From Desulfobacteraceae bacterium (GTDB taxonomy: Bacteria > Desulfobacterota > Desulfobacteria > Desulfobacterales > Desulfosalsimonadaceae): 50,925 nt of DNA. Below are positions 10,301 through 18,700 of this stretch, one piece after another (the first letter of the stretch is position 1; the number at the start of each line of letters is the position of its first letter). The DNA is taken from positions 1-50,925 of the forward strand of contig QZKW01000073.1 in NCBI GenBank assembly GCA_003599885.1. The letters run 5' to 3'. The notes under the pieces were generated by a model that worked only from the letters and a program-made list of their open reading frames with translations, did no database searches and was not told the origin of the DNA. Position numbers and translations under genes: made by a program.

Positions 10301-11118
10301 TCGGCACCAAAGAAACGAGCGATCTCATCCTTTTGTTAAAATATCTGGGCGGCAAACTGCCGCTGACAGACTTTGAACTGGATTTCGGCGTCAAAGGAAC
10401 GGCAGGCAATATGTTTAACCGGCTGTTTGCCGCACTTGGGAAAGCCATTAATTCCCTGGCAAGGCCCGTTGACGCCATCAAGCACCAGGCAAAAACCGTT
10501 ACTGTGGGAACCAGCCGGATTGAAGAAAAAGTCGAAGGCCTTATTTTCAATTTCATCAAAGATAAAGGCTTCCTCCTCGCACAATTAACCATTAGCAACA
10601 TCATGGTTTTGAAGAATCTCCAGCCGATTATTCAGGGTATAAACGGGGCAACCCTTTACCGGATATCCGGCATTCATTTGCTGGGCCAGCCTGATGATGA
10701 CACGACCATTGAACTTATTGAAAAAACAGGCTCCTCTGCAACTATGATTTCCAGGGCGGAACAGGACAAACGACTCAAAGGAACCAAAAAAATCATTATC
10801 CAGCGGGGCAACGTCTATATCGGCAAAGGCCGTAAAGACGACCGGAGCATCCTGGTGATCCCCCTGATCTCCAATGATGTGTTCCGCCCCAATACCATTG
10901 AGTTCCTGCTGCTGCTCGACATTGCATTCATTTCTGACGCAACGCTTAAATCCAGGGTCAAGGCTTTGGGAGGCAAACATGAACACATCAAAAACCTGGT
11001 TCAGGAAAACAATATTGTCTGGAAAGATGAATTTCTTGAGTTGCTGGACATGGCGGACCTGTTCGGCTGGTCTGCGGAAAAAGTGGCGGAGACCATTATC
11101 GAAAAAAATAAACCCTGA
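7348..11118 (+). CDS. Very large GlmS-like protein: class II amidotransferase plus two SIS domains plus C-terminal extension
   Basis: 1256 residues, about twice the length of glucosamine-6-phosphate synthase (GlmS, about 610). GlmS landmarks are visible: Cys57 in CGLSGI, RGRDSAG at 235-241, HTRW at 345-348, NGDIDNF near 382, a first SIS domain from about 617 (FIGQGTAG, ISQSGTTADT at 677-686) and a second from about 795 (VGSGPNKAAADE). Family knowledge suggests glutamine-dependent synthesis of an amino sugar phosphate. Three features are odd. The nucleophile-like Cys is 57 residues in rather than at the N terminus. About 150 extra residues separate it from RGRDSAG, where E. coli GlmS has about 25. 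About 320 C-terminal residues (935-1256) match no domain I recognise. A start close to Cys57 (for example GTG at codon 54) is possible, but the preceding residues look coding. Confidence 0.8.
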   Translation: MTQPPKLNRLKNPLRFNKLLKNIRTVFHSRLYFGKHPKSVPNHAIILFPCLDNVLGCGLSGIVYVKNAPSTGLDFQLPPFEQLVEKLHKNTYSQCVNNDLPLAAHYLGDEECIDNLSSTVKSLKKMGSFCALYNNEQFQNRLKEILFQLQSIMNQESENFYRHMGRLPADAVETISRRLEKLKDAAWILDSDIILNISKIKALSPDGDTPTPLSKLTTLKNINAVLNSIDRLEVRGRDSAGVSLLFVLDADIFEEFIKIINKNSYLKNYQQRLNPEVLLNRSISLNTTTDIGSSRQASIALTYKIAAEIGRLGDNIKFIRKQIQDDPVFQTLITLPHLYHTVSAHTRWASVGEISEANCHPVDNRALTMPMTSDGIIHVCLNGDIDNFQELKQFHESQGILLPHEISCDTKIIPIHIAAYLKKSVPVEEAFRLAVNDFEGSHAISMHTNLAPGKLFLSLKGSGQALFIGLAEDHYISTSELYGLVEETEDFLKLDGEALNPNPVGSPSVNGQIFILNQSSAGGLEGVTAMSYDGSPIPITPDMVRKTPLTSRDIDRQDFDHYFLKEISEAPASVRKTLENRWKIQGEGDQKLIISLDKTNVPEKIKSGLNKGRIKRIVFIGQGTAGVAAQVCADILRFYLHEKNIRIESFKSSELSGFMLGGHEETNQLADTLLIPISQSGTTADTNRAVDMVKKRGAFAIAIVNRRDSDLSFKTDGVLYTSSGRDIEMSVASTKAFYSQIIAGAILGLYFAQVTECRDQSFISNEIRQMLSLPTFMEQVLSLKDQIRLSAQRHANSRTYWAAVGSGPNKAAADEIRIKLSELCYKTISSDFVEDKKHIDLSSEPLIFVCAAGTRRNVLGDIIKDTAIFHSHKALTIVIADEYEDRFDPYADEVIHVPSVNEHFAPILNTLAGHLWGYFAALAINEGSKFLFDFREDLHGMMNAFAAKDLDIYEIALEKSFREKIVRFYHDFRNRQAENRLSASIGTKETSDLILLLKYLGGKLPLTDFELDFGVKGTAGNMFNRLFAALGKAINSLARPVDAIKHQAKTVTVGTSRIEEKVEGLIFNFIKDKGFLLAQLTISNIMVLKNLQPIIQGINGATLYRISGIHLLGQPDDDTTIELIEKTGSSATMISRAEQDKRLKGTKKIIIQRGNVYIGKGRKDDRSILVIPLISNDVFRPNTIEFLLLLDIAFISDATLKSRVKALGGKHEHIKNLVQENNIVWKDEFLELLDMADLFGWSAEKVAETIIEKNKP

Positions 11119-11193
11119 ACCCAAAAATCTGAAAAGGCTTGCAAACCAATATTACGTTATCAAACAATGATCAGGAAAATATCGGGGGCGCCT

Positions 11194-12780
11194 ATGAGCA
11201 AACACAATTCTTACGATTATGACTACATCGTTATCGGTTCAGGTTTCGGGGGAAGCGTATCTGCGCTTCGGCTGGCGGAAAAAGGGTACAAAGTTGCTGT
11301 GCTGGAAAAAGGCAAGCGCTGGAAAACCGAAGACTTTCCTAAAACCAACTGGAACATCCGCAAAAACCTCTGGCTTCCGGCCATCGGCTGTTACGGATAT
11401 CAGATGCTTACTCAGTTAAAGCATGTGCTGATTTTCCATGGCGGCGGTGTTGGCGGCGGCAGTCTGGTTTACGCGAATCAACTTCTGGTGCCGCCAGACA
11501 AAGTATTCGATCGCCCGGAATGGGGACCGGGTAACTGGAAAGAAAAGATGATGCCGTTTTATGAGAAAGCCAAAAAAATGCTTGGCGCGAATGAAAGCCC
11601 CCAAATCGGCCAGGCGGACAAATGCCTCCGGGAAGTGGGCATAGAACTGACCGGAAAAGACACCTTTCATAAAAATGATGTGGGCATTTTTTTCGGCACC
11701 CCCGAAAAAACCGTGCCCGACCCCTATTTTGACGGCAAAGGCCCGGACCGCACCGGGTGCACGTTCTGCGGCTCCTGCATGGTGGGATGCCCTGTGGGCG
11801 CCAAAAACACGCTGGACAAAAATTATCTGTATCTTGCGGAACGCCTTGGGGTTGACATTATCCCGGAAACCATGGTCAACGGCGTTCAACCTTCAAATAA
11901 CGGCGGGTATGAAGTCTTTACAAAAAAATCGACGAGTTTCGTCCACCCGGAAAAAACATATCGGGCAAAAGGGGTGGTCTTTTCCGCCAGCGTTCTGGGC
12001 ACTGTCAAATTACTGAACCAGTGCAAACAAAACGGGCAACTGCCGAAGATTTCCGACCAGCTCGGCAACTATGTGCGCACCAATTCCGAAGCCATTCTGG
12101 GCGTTAAATCCCGCGACAAAAGCGTGGACTGGAATGATCAGATCGCCATCACTTCCGGCATTCATCCGGACGACTCCACCCATATTGAAATGGTAAGATA
12201 CAACAAAGGCTCCGATGTATTGTTGAATCTCCTGACCGTTATGACCGGCGGCGGTGGCAGCATCCCTCGTATCTTCAGGTTCATAGGTAATATCATACGG
12301 CATCCCCTGCGCTTTCTATCGCTTTTGTGGCCCCTTGGCAAAGCATCATCCACGTCTATTGTTCTTGTCATGCAGACAGATGAAAACTATTTGCAGCTGG
12401 ATTACAAGCCCAGATGGTGGCGGCTTGGCGGGAAAAGCCAGAACTCACAGGTCCCCAAAGGATTAAGACGTGCGCCTTCCTATATTCCCATTGCCAATGA
12501 AGTGACCAAAAGGCTCGCTGAAAAAATGAACGGCATTCCGTTAAGCCTGTTGCCGGAAGCCGCCTTCAACGCCATGACCACGGCCCATATTCTCGGCGGC
12601 TGTTGCATGGGAGAATCGCCGGACAAAGGCGTGGTGAATTTTAAAGGCGAACTGTTCGGCTACCCCAATCTCTATGTGGCGGACGGCTCCGTTGTGCCGG
12701 CCAACCTGGGTGTGAACCCCAGCCTGACGATTACCGCGCTTTCGGAATATATTATGGACCAGATGCCCCCAAAAAATTGA
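11194..12780 (+). CDS. GMC-family FAD oxidoreductase with four-cysteine motif (cholesterol oxidase-like)
   Basis: About 528 residues. The N terminus has the FAD-binding Rossmann motif IGSGFGGSVSA with a second strand ending VLEKG. The C terminus has the GMC signature TTAHILGGCCMG and ADGSVVPANLGVNPSLTIT with the catalytic His and Asn. Near residue 190 is CTFCGSCMVGCPVGAKNTL, a C-x2-C-x2-C-x3-C arrangement resembling a ferredoxin cluster site, found in one branch of GMC proteins. It probably oxidises an alcohol or sterol-like substrate; electron acceptor and substrate are unknown. An ATG at 11167 is also in frame, but 11194 has a G-rich ribosome site (GGGGGCG) and begins just before the FAD motif. 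Confidence 0.82.
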   Translation: MSKHNSYDYDYIVIGSGFGGSVSALRLAEKGYKVAVLEKGKRWKTEDFPKTNWNIRKNLWLPAIGCYGYQMLTQLKHVLIFHGGGVGGGSLVYANQLLVPPDKVFDRPEWGPGNWKEKMMPFYEKAKKMLGANESPQIGQADKCLREVGIELTGKDTFHKNDVGIFFGTPEKTVPDPYFDGKGPDRTGCTFCGSCMVGCPVGAKNTLDKNYLYLAERLGVDIIPETMVNGVQPSNNGGYEVFTKKSTSFVHPEKTYRAKGVVFSASVLGTVKLLNQCKQNGQLPKISDQLGNYVRTNSEAILGVKSRDKSVDWNDQIAITSGIHPDDSTHIEMVRYNKGSDVLLNLLTVMTGGGGSIPRIFRFIGNIIRHPLRFLSLLWPLGKASSTSIVLVMQTDENYLQLDYKPRWWRLGGKSQNSQVPKGLRRAPSYIPIANEVTKRLAEKMNGIPLSLLPEAAFNAMTTAHILGGCCMGESPDKGVVNFKGELFGYPNLYVADGSVVPANLGVNPSLTITALSEYIMDQMPPKN

Positions 12781-12889
12781 GAGGTTAAAATCAACTCACA
12801 GAAATCTTAAAAATCTGTTTTTCCGACTCAAAATGTGATAGTTTCAGCCAACCATTGAAAATCAAATTTCCTTTTAAAGGCGGACTGAT

Positions 12890-13258
12890 ATGCGGCGGGT
12901 GCTGACGGATAAAAATAAAAACAGATTGTACCTGAGATTTTCAAAAATGACGGATGAAGAAATGGCCGACGAAGTGGTTGAGATCGCCAATGCGGTGAAA
13001 GGATTGAAGCCCGGGTTTACATGTTTAACGGAACTCAGGGGAATGACTGCGCCTACAGAGAAAGAAAAACGGATGGCGCGGCTGGTTATGGAATACCTTT
13101 CAATGATGGGCGTGTCAAAAGTGGTCCGCGTCGGCACTGAGAGCGCCTTTGAACTGCTGGACCAAAACAGCCGGGAAGTTGGAAGTTACAGCGCCCTTCA
13201 CGCGCAAACCATCGAAGAAGCTGAATCCCTGCTGGATCAGTTGCCGCATCGGCGATAA
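12890..13258 (+). CDS. Small SpoIIAA/STAS-like protein of unknown role
   Basis: 122 residues, soluble, no signal peptide. The alternation of strands and helices (RLYLRFSKM, GFTCLTELRGM, EYLSMMGVSKVVRVG) resembles SpoIIAA-like/STAS-fold proteins that are common near signalling genes. No conserved phosphorylatable serine is obvious. It stands alone, 109 bp after the GMC gene and followed by a hairpin terminator. The family call is tentative; the coding call is supported by its length, its ATG and the terminator behind it. Confidence 0.6.
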   Translation: MRRVLTDKNKNRLYLRFSKMTDEEMADEVVEIANAVKGLKPGFTCLTELRGMTAPTEKEKRMARLVMEYLSMMGVSKVVRVGTESAFELLDQNSREVGSYSALHAQTIEEAESLLDQLPHRR

Positions 13259-13304
13259 CTGAAACTCATATCTCTCAAGATTACTGATATCGATGACAAA
13301 AAAA

Positions 13305-13344
13305 TGAAAAAGCGGTTAAGGCATCCGGACCAACCGCTTTTTCA
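13305..13344. terminator. Rho-independent, probably bidirectional terminator
   Basis: A 13-base perfect inverted repeat (TGAAAAAGCGGTT at 13305-13317 and AACCGCTTTTTCA at 13332-13344) with a 14-nt loop. The T-rich right arm follows the STAS-like gene on the plus strand, so it should end that transcript. The A-run on the left makes it usable from the other strand as well. Confidence 0.8.
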
Positions 13345-13510
13345 TTACTCCACTGCAAACCCTCGCGGTTTTTCCTCATTATCCAGCTGCCGGTTCTTTT
13401 CGATGACTCCTTATTATCTCTTGTTATTTTAAATTTATAAATGATATCAAATCTCCAACATTGCCAATAAAGTTCATTTGCCTGAAATATAAAAACCAGA
13501 TGAGGAAGTC

Positions 13511-15241
13511 ATGGGGCCATCGATAATATTAAAAGATGCTTTTAAAACATATACTGAGGACCAGGACAAAATCATTGCGCCTGAAGATACCTTAAAAAAA
13601 GTAAAACAGCGATTTGCGCAACTGGATCTAAAAATTCTGGATAAAGCCGTCCGCATTGACAACGGAAGACTTGATATTCCGGTATATTTCAGCGTCTGCG
13701 GGGAAGATGCGGCGCGGTTGACCGGCACCAAAAAACAGATGGGAAAAGGCGCCACGCCGATTCAGGCGGAAACCTCTGCTGTCATGGAACTGGTGGAACG
13801 CTTCAGTTTTTATCATTTTGCCGGAAATGCGCAAAATTTCGTCATCGATACATTTCGCAACCTGAAGGACCCTGCCATTTCCTTTGACCTGATTGCAAAA
13901 TCCGTCCACGACGCGTCTGACGACCTTCAAAAGACACGGGATATTTTTTCAGACATCCCCATGCGATGGGCCTGGGGCTTCAACATGACCACCGGGCAGG
14001 CCATGCGCATTCCTTTTGACTGGTTTTTTGCTATTAATGAATTTAACGGCACTTCTGCCGGCAACTGCCAGGAAGAAGCGCTGTGCCAGGGAATCTGCGA
14101 AATTGTGGAACGGCATGTGTCGGCCATTGTATGCCGGGAAAAAATTCGGGTTGCAGCGATCCGGCCCGAATCAGCGACTGATCCGGCGACCATTGAAATG
14201 CTCAGAAAATATCAGGCAAACGGCATCCAGCTGTTTCTATCCGATTTCACATTGGACATGGGCATTCCGACGGTCGGGGCCCTGGCGTATGATCCATCCA
14301 CATTTCCTGAAAAAAGTGAAATCGTCTGGACTGCGGGCACGACTCCCGATCCTCAAAAAGCCCTCAGCCGGGCCCTGTCGGAAACCGCACAACTGGCCGG
14401 CGATTTTAACTCCCGATCCAATTACGTGGCCAGTGGCCTGCCCAAATTCACGGCCCTCGAAGATGCGGGATACATCACCCATCCTGACACATTCGTGGAC
14501 ATTTCCAAATTGCCGGATATTTCCAGTTCCAACATCAAAACAGAAGTGGAGAACTGTTTGTCCCGGTTGTCCCACAAAGGATTTGAGGCCATCACCATTA
14601 ACACCACTCACCCGCAACTGTCCCTTCCTGCTTATTATTCCGTAATTCCCGGCGCCCATTTCCGGGAGCGGGCGGCAGGCACCAGTGTGGGCATGTTCTC
14701 CTGCAAACTGATCGTTGAAAAATATCCGGCGGAAACTGCCCTTCAAAAACTGATTCAAATAGATAAAGCCCTGCCGGGCAGGTATTATGTCCAGTTCTAT
14801 TTAGGAACCTGCCATCTGGCGCTCGATGATCCCAAAACCGCATACAGTCATTTTGCCGCAGCGCTGGACCTGAAACCCGACCCGCAGGATGTTCCCAGTA
14901 TTTATTCCTATATGGGGGTTTGTTTAAAAGATCTGGGGGATTACCGGGAAGCCCTGACGGTGCTCAAAAAGGGCGAGGCCCTGGATCAGGAACGGACGGA
15001 TATTTATAATCTGATGGGATTCTGCTGGTTTATGCTCAAACAGCATGAAGAAGCGATTGCCTGTTTTCAACAAGTGATCCGTCTGAATCCGTCATCTGCC
15101 ATCGATTACGCCAATGTCGCTTCCAACTACCGCGACATGGGGGACAATGCAAACGCCATTGCCTATTATCGGATGGCGCTCGACATTGATCCGGGTATTG
15201 AATTCGCCAGAATCAATCTTGAAAAATTAATGAAATCATAA
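13511..15241 (+). CDS. YcaO-domain protein with C-terminal TPR repeats
   Basis: 576 residues. The YcaO ATP-grasp-like domain spans about residues 60-400, with the nucleotide/Mg-binding signatures SAVMELVERFSFY (near 92) and QEEALCQGICEIVERH (near 186). About residues 410-576 form at least four TPR units (for example SIYSYMGVCLKDLGDYREAL and DIYNLMGFCWFMLKQHEEAI). YcaO enzymes activate amide bonds with ATP to form azolines, thioamides or amidines, or act with RimO on ribosomal protein S12. The E. coli YcaO also has a helical C-terminal domain. There is no precursor peptide, dehydrogenase, TfuA or RimO gene beside it, so the target is unknown. The ATG follows GAGGAAG. Confidence 0.88.
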   Translation: MGPSIILKDAFKTYTEDQDKIIAPEDTLKKVKQRFAQLDLKILDKAVRIDNGRLDIPVYFSVCGEDAARLTGTKKQMGKGATPIQAETSAVMELVERFSFYHFAGNAQNFVIDTFRNLKDPAISFDLIAKSVHDASDDLQKTRDIFSDIPMRWAWGFNMTTGQAMRIPFDWFFAINEFNGTSAGNCQEEALCQGICEIVERHVSAIVCREKIRVAAIRPESATDPATIEMLRKYQANGIQLFLSDFTLDMGIPTVGALAYDPSTFPEKSEIVWTAGTTPDPQKALSRALSETAQLAGDFNSRSNYVASGLPKFTALEDAGYITHPDTFVDISKLPDISSSNIKTEVENCLSRLSHKGFEAITINTTHPQLSLPAYYSVIPGAHFRERAAGTSVGMFSCKLIVEKYPAETALQKLIQIDKALPGRYYVQFYLGTCHLALDDPKTAYSHFAAALDLKPDPQDVPSIYSYMGVCLKDLGDYREALTVLKKGEALDQERTDIYNLMGFCWFMLKQHEEAIACFQQVIRLNPSSAIDYANVASNYRDMGDNANAIAYYRMALDIDPGIEFARINLEKLMKS

Positions 15242-15265
15242 TGGCGCTGCTGAAAAAGTCAGACC

Positions 15266-16081
15266 TCACTGCCGGGCCAGTTCCTCTTTGAGATACCGTC
15301 CGGGAACCGGCGTAACCCGGGGAAAACGGCCCAGGGGATTTTCATCCACCAGCAGGGTGCAGCCGTAAACCGACTCAAGGGTTTCGTATGTCAGGACTTC
15401 TCCGGGATGCCCGTGTTTGACGATTTCCCCCCGGTTGAGGAGCAAAAGGGTATCCGCATACATGGCGGCCAGATTCACATCATGGGACACCATGATCACG
15501 GTTGCATTTTTTTCCCGCTTCATTTTCTCCATCATGTCCATGATCCGCAACTGATGGGCGATATCCAATGATGCAGTGGGCTCATCAAGGACGATGATGT
15601 CGGGATTCTGGCAAATGGCCCGGGCGATAAACACCCGCTGGCACTCTCCCCCGCTCAGCTGATCAATCCTTCGCTTAGCCAGATGACCCACCTCCGTAAA
15701 CGCCATCGCCTGATCGGCGAATGCGACATCTCCCCGACTCTCCAGCCCGAAGGTTCCCATATGGGGCGCCCGTCCGAACAGCACCACATCTGAGACAATA
15801 AATGGAAAATCCGTAGGCATCTGCTGCGGCACAAACGCGATCTGGCGGGCAAGCGATTTCCGTTTATATTTGTGAATCGGCTGTTCGTTAATTGAAAGAT
15901 CGCCTTTATCCGGATGCAGCAGACCCGCAATAATCCGCATCAGCGTGGTCTTGCCGGACCCGTTCGGGCCAATCACAATAAAAAATTCCCCCCGGCGGAC
16001 GGTAAAGGACACATGGTTCAATACCTGCAGACCGTCATAAGCATAAGATAACTTTTCAGCATGAACGGATACGGACATCAC
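15266..16081 (-). CDS. ABC transporter ATPase, BtuD/FecE type
   Basis: 271-residue cytoplasmic ATPase of a metal-chelate or corrinoid importer. Walker A is GPNGSGKTT (near 39), the signature is LSGGECQRVFIARA (near 141), Walker B is IIVLDEPTASLD and the switch His is in MVSHDVN. Its ATG overlaps the permease stop by 4 bp (ATGA), so it is translationally coupled as the third gene of the importer operon. The ligand is most likely vitamin B12 or an iron chelate; sequence alone does not decide. Confidence 0.92.
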   Translation of the reverse strand: MMSVSVHAEKLSYAYDGLQVLNHVSFTVRRGEFFIVIGPNGSGKTTLMRIIAGLLHPDKGDLSINEQPIHKYKRKSLARQIAFVPQQMPTDFPFIVSDVVLFGRAPHMGTFGLESRGDVAFADQAMAFTEVGHLAKRRIDQLSGGECQRVFIARAICQNPDIIVLDEPTASLDIAHQLRIMDMMEKMKREKNATVIMVSHDVNLAAMYADTLLLLNRGEIVKHGHPGEVLTYETLESVYGCTLLVDENPLGRFPRVTPVPGRYLKEELARQ

Positions 16082-17073
16082 CTGGACCTTTTCAGCAGAA
16101 AAATAAACACCGGCGCGCCAATCAGGGCCGTAATCACACCCACCGGCATTTCCCCCTGACGGGGAAGGGTCCGGGCCAGCAGATCACACAACACCAGATA
16201 CGCCCCGCCCCCGAATACACAGGCCGGGACCAGCACCCGATGATCTCCGCCGAGGATCAGACGGAACAAATGCGGAATCACCAGACCGACAAACGCTACA
16301 AGACCGCAGTAACAGACTGTGGCGCTGACCATAAACGATGTTAAAATAAGAAGCGATAGGGTGATGGCCCGGACATTGACCCCCAGCGACTGTGCCGTTT
16401 CCTTACCCATGAGCAGCAGGTTCATGTAGTTGGCAAACCAGAAAAGGATCAAGAAACAAGGGGCCAGCATCAGGCCCATGATAACGGCCTCGGCCTGACC
16501 GCCGGATGACAGGTCTCCCATGAGCCAGAACATGATATTGTTCAGACGTGCGTCCTGTGTCAGGGAAATTAAAAACATGATCACCGCCGAGCAGAATGCG
16601 TTGACCATGACACCGGACAACAGCAGGGCTTCTTTTTTGAGGAGCGACCGGCCGGTGGACAGGAGCAGCACCAGCAGCAGTGTGCCCATGCCGCCGGAAA
16701 AGGCAAACAGACTGACACCGGGGAAACGGGAAAAGTTCAGCAAAATACCGATAATCGCGCCTATGGCCGATCCGCCGGAAATACCCAGAATATAGGGTTC
16801 GGCCAACGGATTCCGCAACAGGGCCTGAAAGACAAGCCCTCCCAAAGAAAGGGTTGCGCCCACCAGAGCTGCGATAACGACCCTGGGGAAGCGGATTTTC
16901 CAGACAATCGCATGCAGGGTCGCATCCGGATTTCCGGCAGAGGAAAAAGTTTCTAAAAAATCCGCCAGGCCGCCGCCGGATGATCCAAAGCCCACGCCCG
17001 CGACCATTGCGGCCAAGAGCACCAGCGACAACATTGCCGAAACGGCAAGGATTCGTTTCACAACCGCCGACAT
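16078..17073 (-). CDS. FecCD/BtuC-type ABC transporter permease
   Basis: About 331 residues with nine to ten hydrophobic segments, typical of the FecCD family (for example LAEPYILGISGGSAIGAIIG and LVAFVGLVIPHLFRLILGGD, the loop that contacts the ATPase). A longer start at 17103 is possible. The ATG at 17073 shares a TGATG junction with the binding-protein stop and is the better choice. It forms the membrane channel of the importer with the genes on either side. Confidence 0.92.
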   Translation of the reverse strand: MSAVVKRILAVSAMLSLVLLAAMVAGVGFGSSGGGLADFLETFSSAGNPDATLHAIVWKIRFPRVVIAALVGATLSLGGLVFQALLRNPLAEPYILGISGGSAIGAIIGILLNFSRFPGVSLFAFSGGMGTLLLVLLLSTGRSLLKKEALLLSGVMVNAFCSAVIMFLISLTQDARLNNIMFWLMGDLSSGGQAEAVIMGLMLAPCFLILFWFANYMNLLLMGKETAQSLGVNVRAITLSLLILTSFMVSATVCYCGLVAFVGLVIPHLFRLILGGDHRVLVPACVFGGGAYLVLCDLLARTLPRQGEMPVGVITALIGAPVFIFLLKRSR

Positions 17074-17996
17074 CACTCTATCGCCTTTTGCAGATTGTCC
17101 CACGCCAGTTCGGGATGAATCAACCGGGCCAGCATTTCCAAAGCTTCAACCAGACGCGGGGACGGCCGGTCAAAAATATCCGAATCCACTAAAAAAATCC
17201 GGTTGTTTGCCACTGCCGGAATATTCGGCCACTGCCGCCATCCTGCCTTGACTTCATCAAATGCGTTCTCCCGCTCCATGGTCGTAATAATAATGATATC
17301 CGGCGCTGCGACGACAATTTCTTCAAGGGAAAATCTCGGATAGGACGTTTGGGTTCCCGCCAGATTGACGCCTCCGGCTTTTTGGATCAATTCATGGATA
17401 AAGGTATCTGATCCCGCGGAAACAATGGGGGCAACACCGATCTGGAAAAATACCCGGGGCCGGGAACCGGCGGTGGCGGCCAGTTGTTCCACCCGGTCAA
17501 TGCGGGTGCGCATCGTCTCCGCCAGTTTCCCGGCGCGTTCGGATGCGCCCAGCAAATTCCCGATCTCAAGTACAGAGGCCATGATGGTGTCAAGCCTCCG
17601 GGGATTAACCGCATATACCGGAATACCTAAAGAATCCAAACGCATGACGGACTCTTTGGGATTTCCATCCTTGATGCCGATACACAAATCCGGCTGAAGT
17701 GCTATAATTTTTTCAATATCCAGACGCACGTAGGAACCGACTTGGGGAAGCGTGCTGGCTGCGGCCGGATAGTCGCTGTGGGACGTGACCCCTTTTAGAC
17801 GATTCTCGCATTCAAGACCAAAAATAATTTCCGTGATACTTGGGGCCAGGGACACGATTCTCACCGGCGAGTCCGGCACCGCAACCGTTCGTCCCGTCTG
17901 GTCCACCAGAGTCCGGGTCCCAGCCGACACGCCCCCGTAAAGCAGAATTGTCAGCCCTATCCCAATCCATATGATTAACCCATTTTTTTTTATCAT
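17073..17996 (-). CDS. Periplasmic cobalamin/iron-chelate binding protein (BtuF-like)
   Basis: About 307 residues from the ATG at 17996. That start gives a clean signal peptide (MIKKNGLIIWIGIGLTILLY, then a small-residue cleavage region). Longer in-frame starts up to 18131 would place 45 unlikely residues before it. The class III binding-protein fold shows SLAPSITEIIFGL, GVTSHSDYPAAAS, IIALQPDLCIG and QIGVAPIVSAGSDTFIHEL, closest in feel to BtuF. It is the first gene of a three-gene minus-strand operon. I looked upstream for a cobalamin riboswitch (B12 box) and found none, which leaves the substrate open. Confidence 0.88.
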   Translation of the reverse strand: MIKKNGLIIWIGIGLTILLYGGVSAGTRTLVDQTGRTVAVPDSPVRIVSLAPSITEIIFGLECENRLKGVTSHSDYPAAASTLPQVGSYVRLDIEKIIALQPDLCIGIKDGNPKESVMRLDSLGIPVYAVNPRRLDTIMASVLEIGNLLGASERAGKLAETMRTRIDRVEQLAATAGSRPRVFFQIGVAPIVSAGSDTFIHELIQKAGGVNLAGTQTSYPRFSLEEIVVAAPDIIIITTMERENAFDEVKAGWRQWPNIPAVANNRIFLVDSDIFDRPSPRLVEALEMLARLIHPELAWDNLQKAIE

Positions 17997-18199
17997 TTTC
18001 AGTTGTTTCCTAAATTTGCCCCTTGCTGTCAACCCCAAACATACTGTCCCTGAGGTTCTCGTTAATGCAAGCCGGTATTCAATATGGCCCGCCATGATTT
18101 TCCTGCCAAGGTTTTTCTTGAACAAAATCAAAGAATGTCATAAGTTTTAAAATATTATACATAACCCGCTAACCTTACCGGAAAATCGATCCGACTTTA

Positions 18200-18700
18200 A
18201 TGAATCAAAAGGCGTTTCTCATATTTTCTATTGATGACCTCCTCTATGCCCTGTCAGTTATGGACGTAAAGCATATTATCCGGTCTGTAGCGATAACCCC
18301 TCTATCCGACGCGCCGGACCTGATGACAGGCATTCTCAATATGGGAGGAAGCTTTATTCCGGTTATCGATATCCGCCGGCAATTCAACCTGTCCCCTAAA
18401 GCCCTTCAGGTCTCCGACCGCTTTATCATCGCCGACGCATGCGGATATACCATTGCGTTCATTGCCGACACCATCGAAGGGGTCGTTGAGCTTTCCCGGG
18501 AACCGCTCTTTGGTGACCTTTTACCGGCGGACATCGTGTCATCCACCCTTTTCCCGGACATCGAAAAATTTATTGTCGGAGTATCCCAGTTTAACAACCG
18601 TACGGTTTTAATTTATGATATCAACACCCTTTTCCCGGAAGAGGAAATCCGCCTTGCCACCGAAGCTTTAACGACAAATCAGATCGAAGAACCGGCATGA
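18200..18700 (+). CDS. CheW-like coupling protein (WspB/WspD-type)
   Basis: 166 residues, a single CheW domain (FSIDDLLYALSVMDVKHIIR, then LNMGGSFIPVIDIRRQF near 50). It links the receptor to the CheA kinase. It is the first gene of the chemosensory operon and its stop overlaps the start of cheR by 4 bp. A second CheW gene lies two genes on, as in wspB and wspD. Confidence 0.9.
   Translation: MNQKAFLIFSIDDLLYALSVMDVKHIIRSVAITPLSDAPDLMTGILNMGGSFIPVIDIRRQFNLSPKALQVSDRFIIADACGYTIAFIADTIEGVVELSREPLFGDLLPADIVSSTLFPDIEKFIVGVSQFNNRTVLIYDINTLFPEEEIRLATEALTTNQIEEPA

Noticed and set aside
10585-11124. 179-residue minus-strand open frame opposite the GlmS-like gene
   Set aside because: It is a shadow of a well-supported gene with no domain similarity.
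13511-15241. Thiazole/oxazole-modified peptide cluster
   Set aside because: No precursor peptide or partner enzymes flank the YcaO gene; the TPR tail suggests a different class.
18001-18199. Possible cobalamin riboswitch upstream of the BtuF-like gene
   Set aside because: No B12 box or long conserved leader is visible on the minus strand; the longer in-frame start only reflects an open frame.
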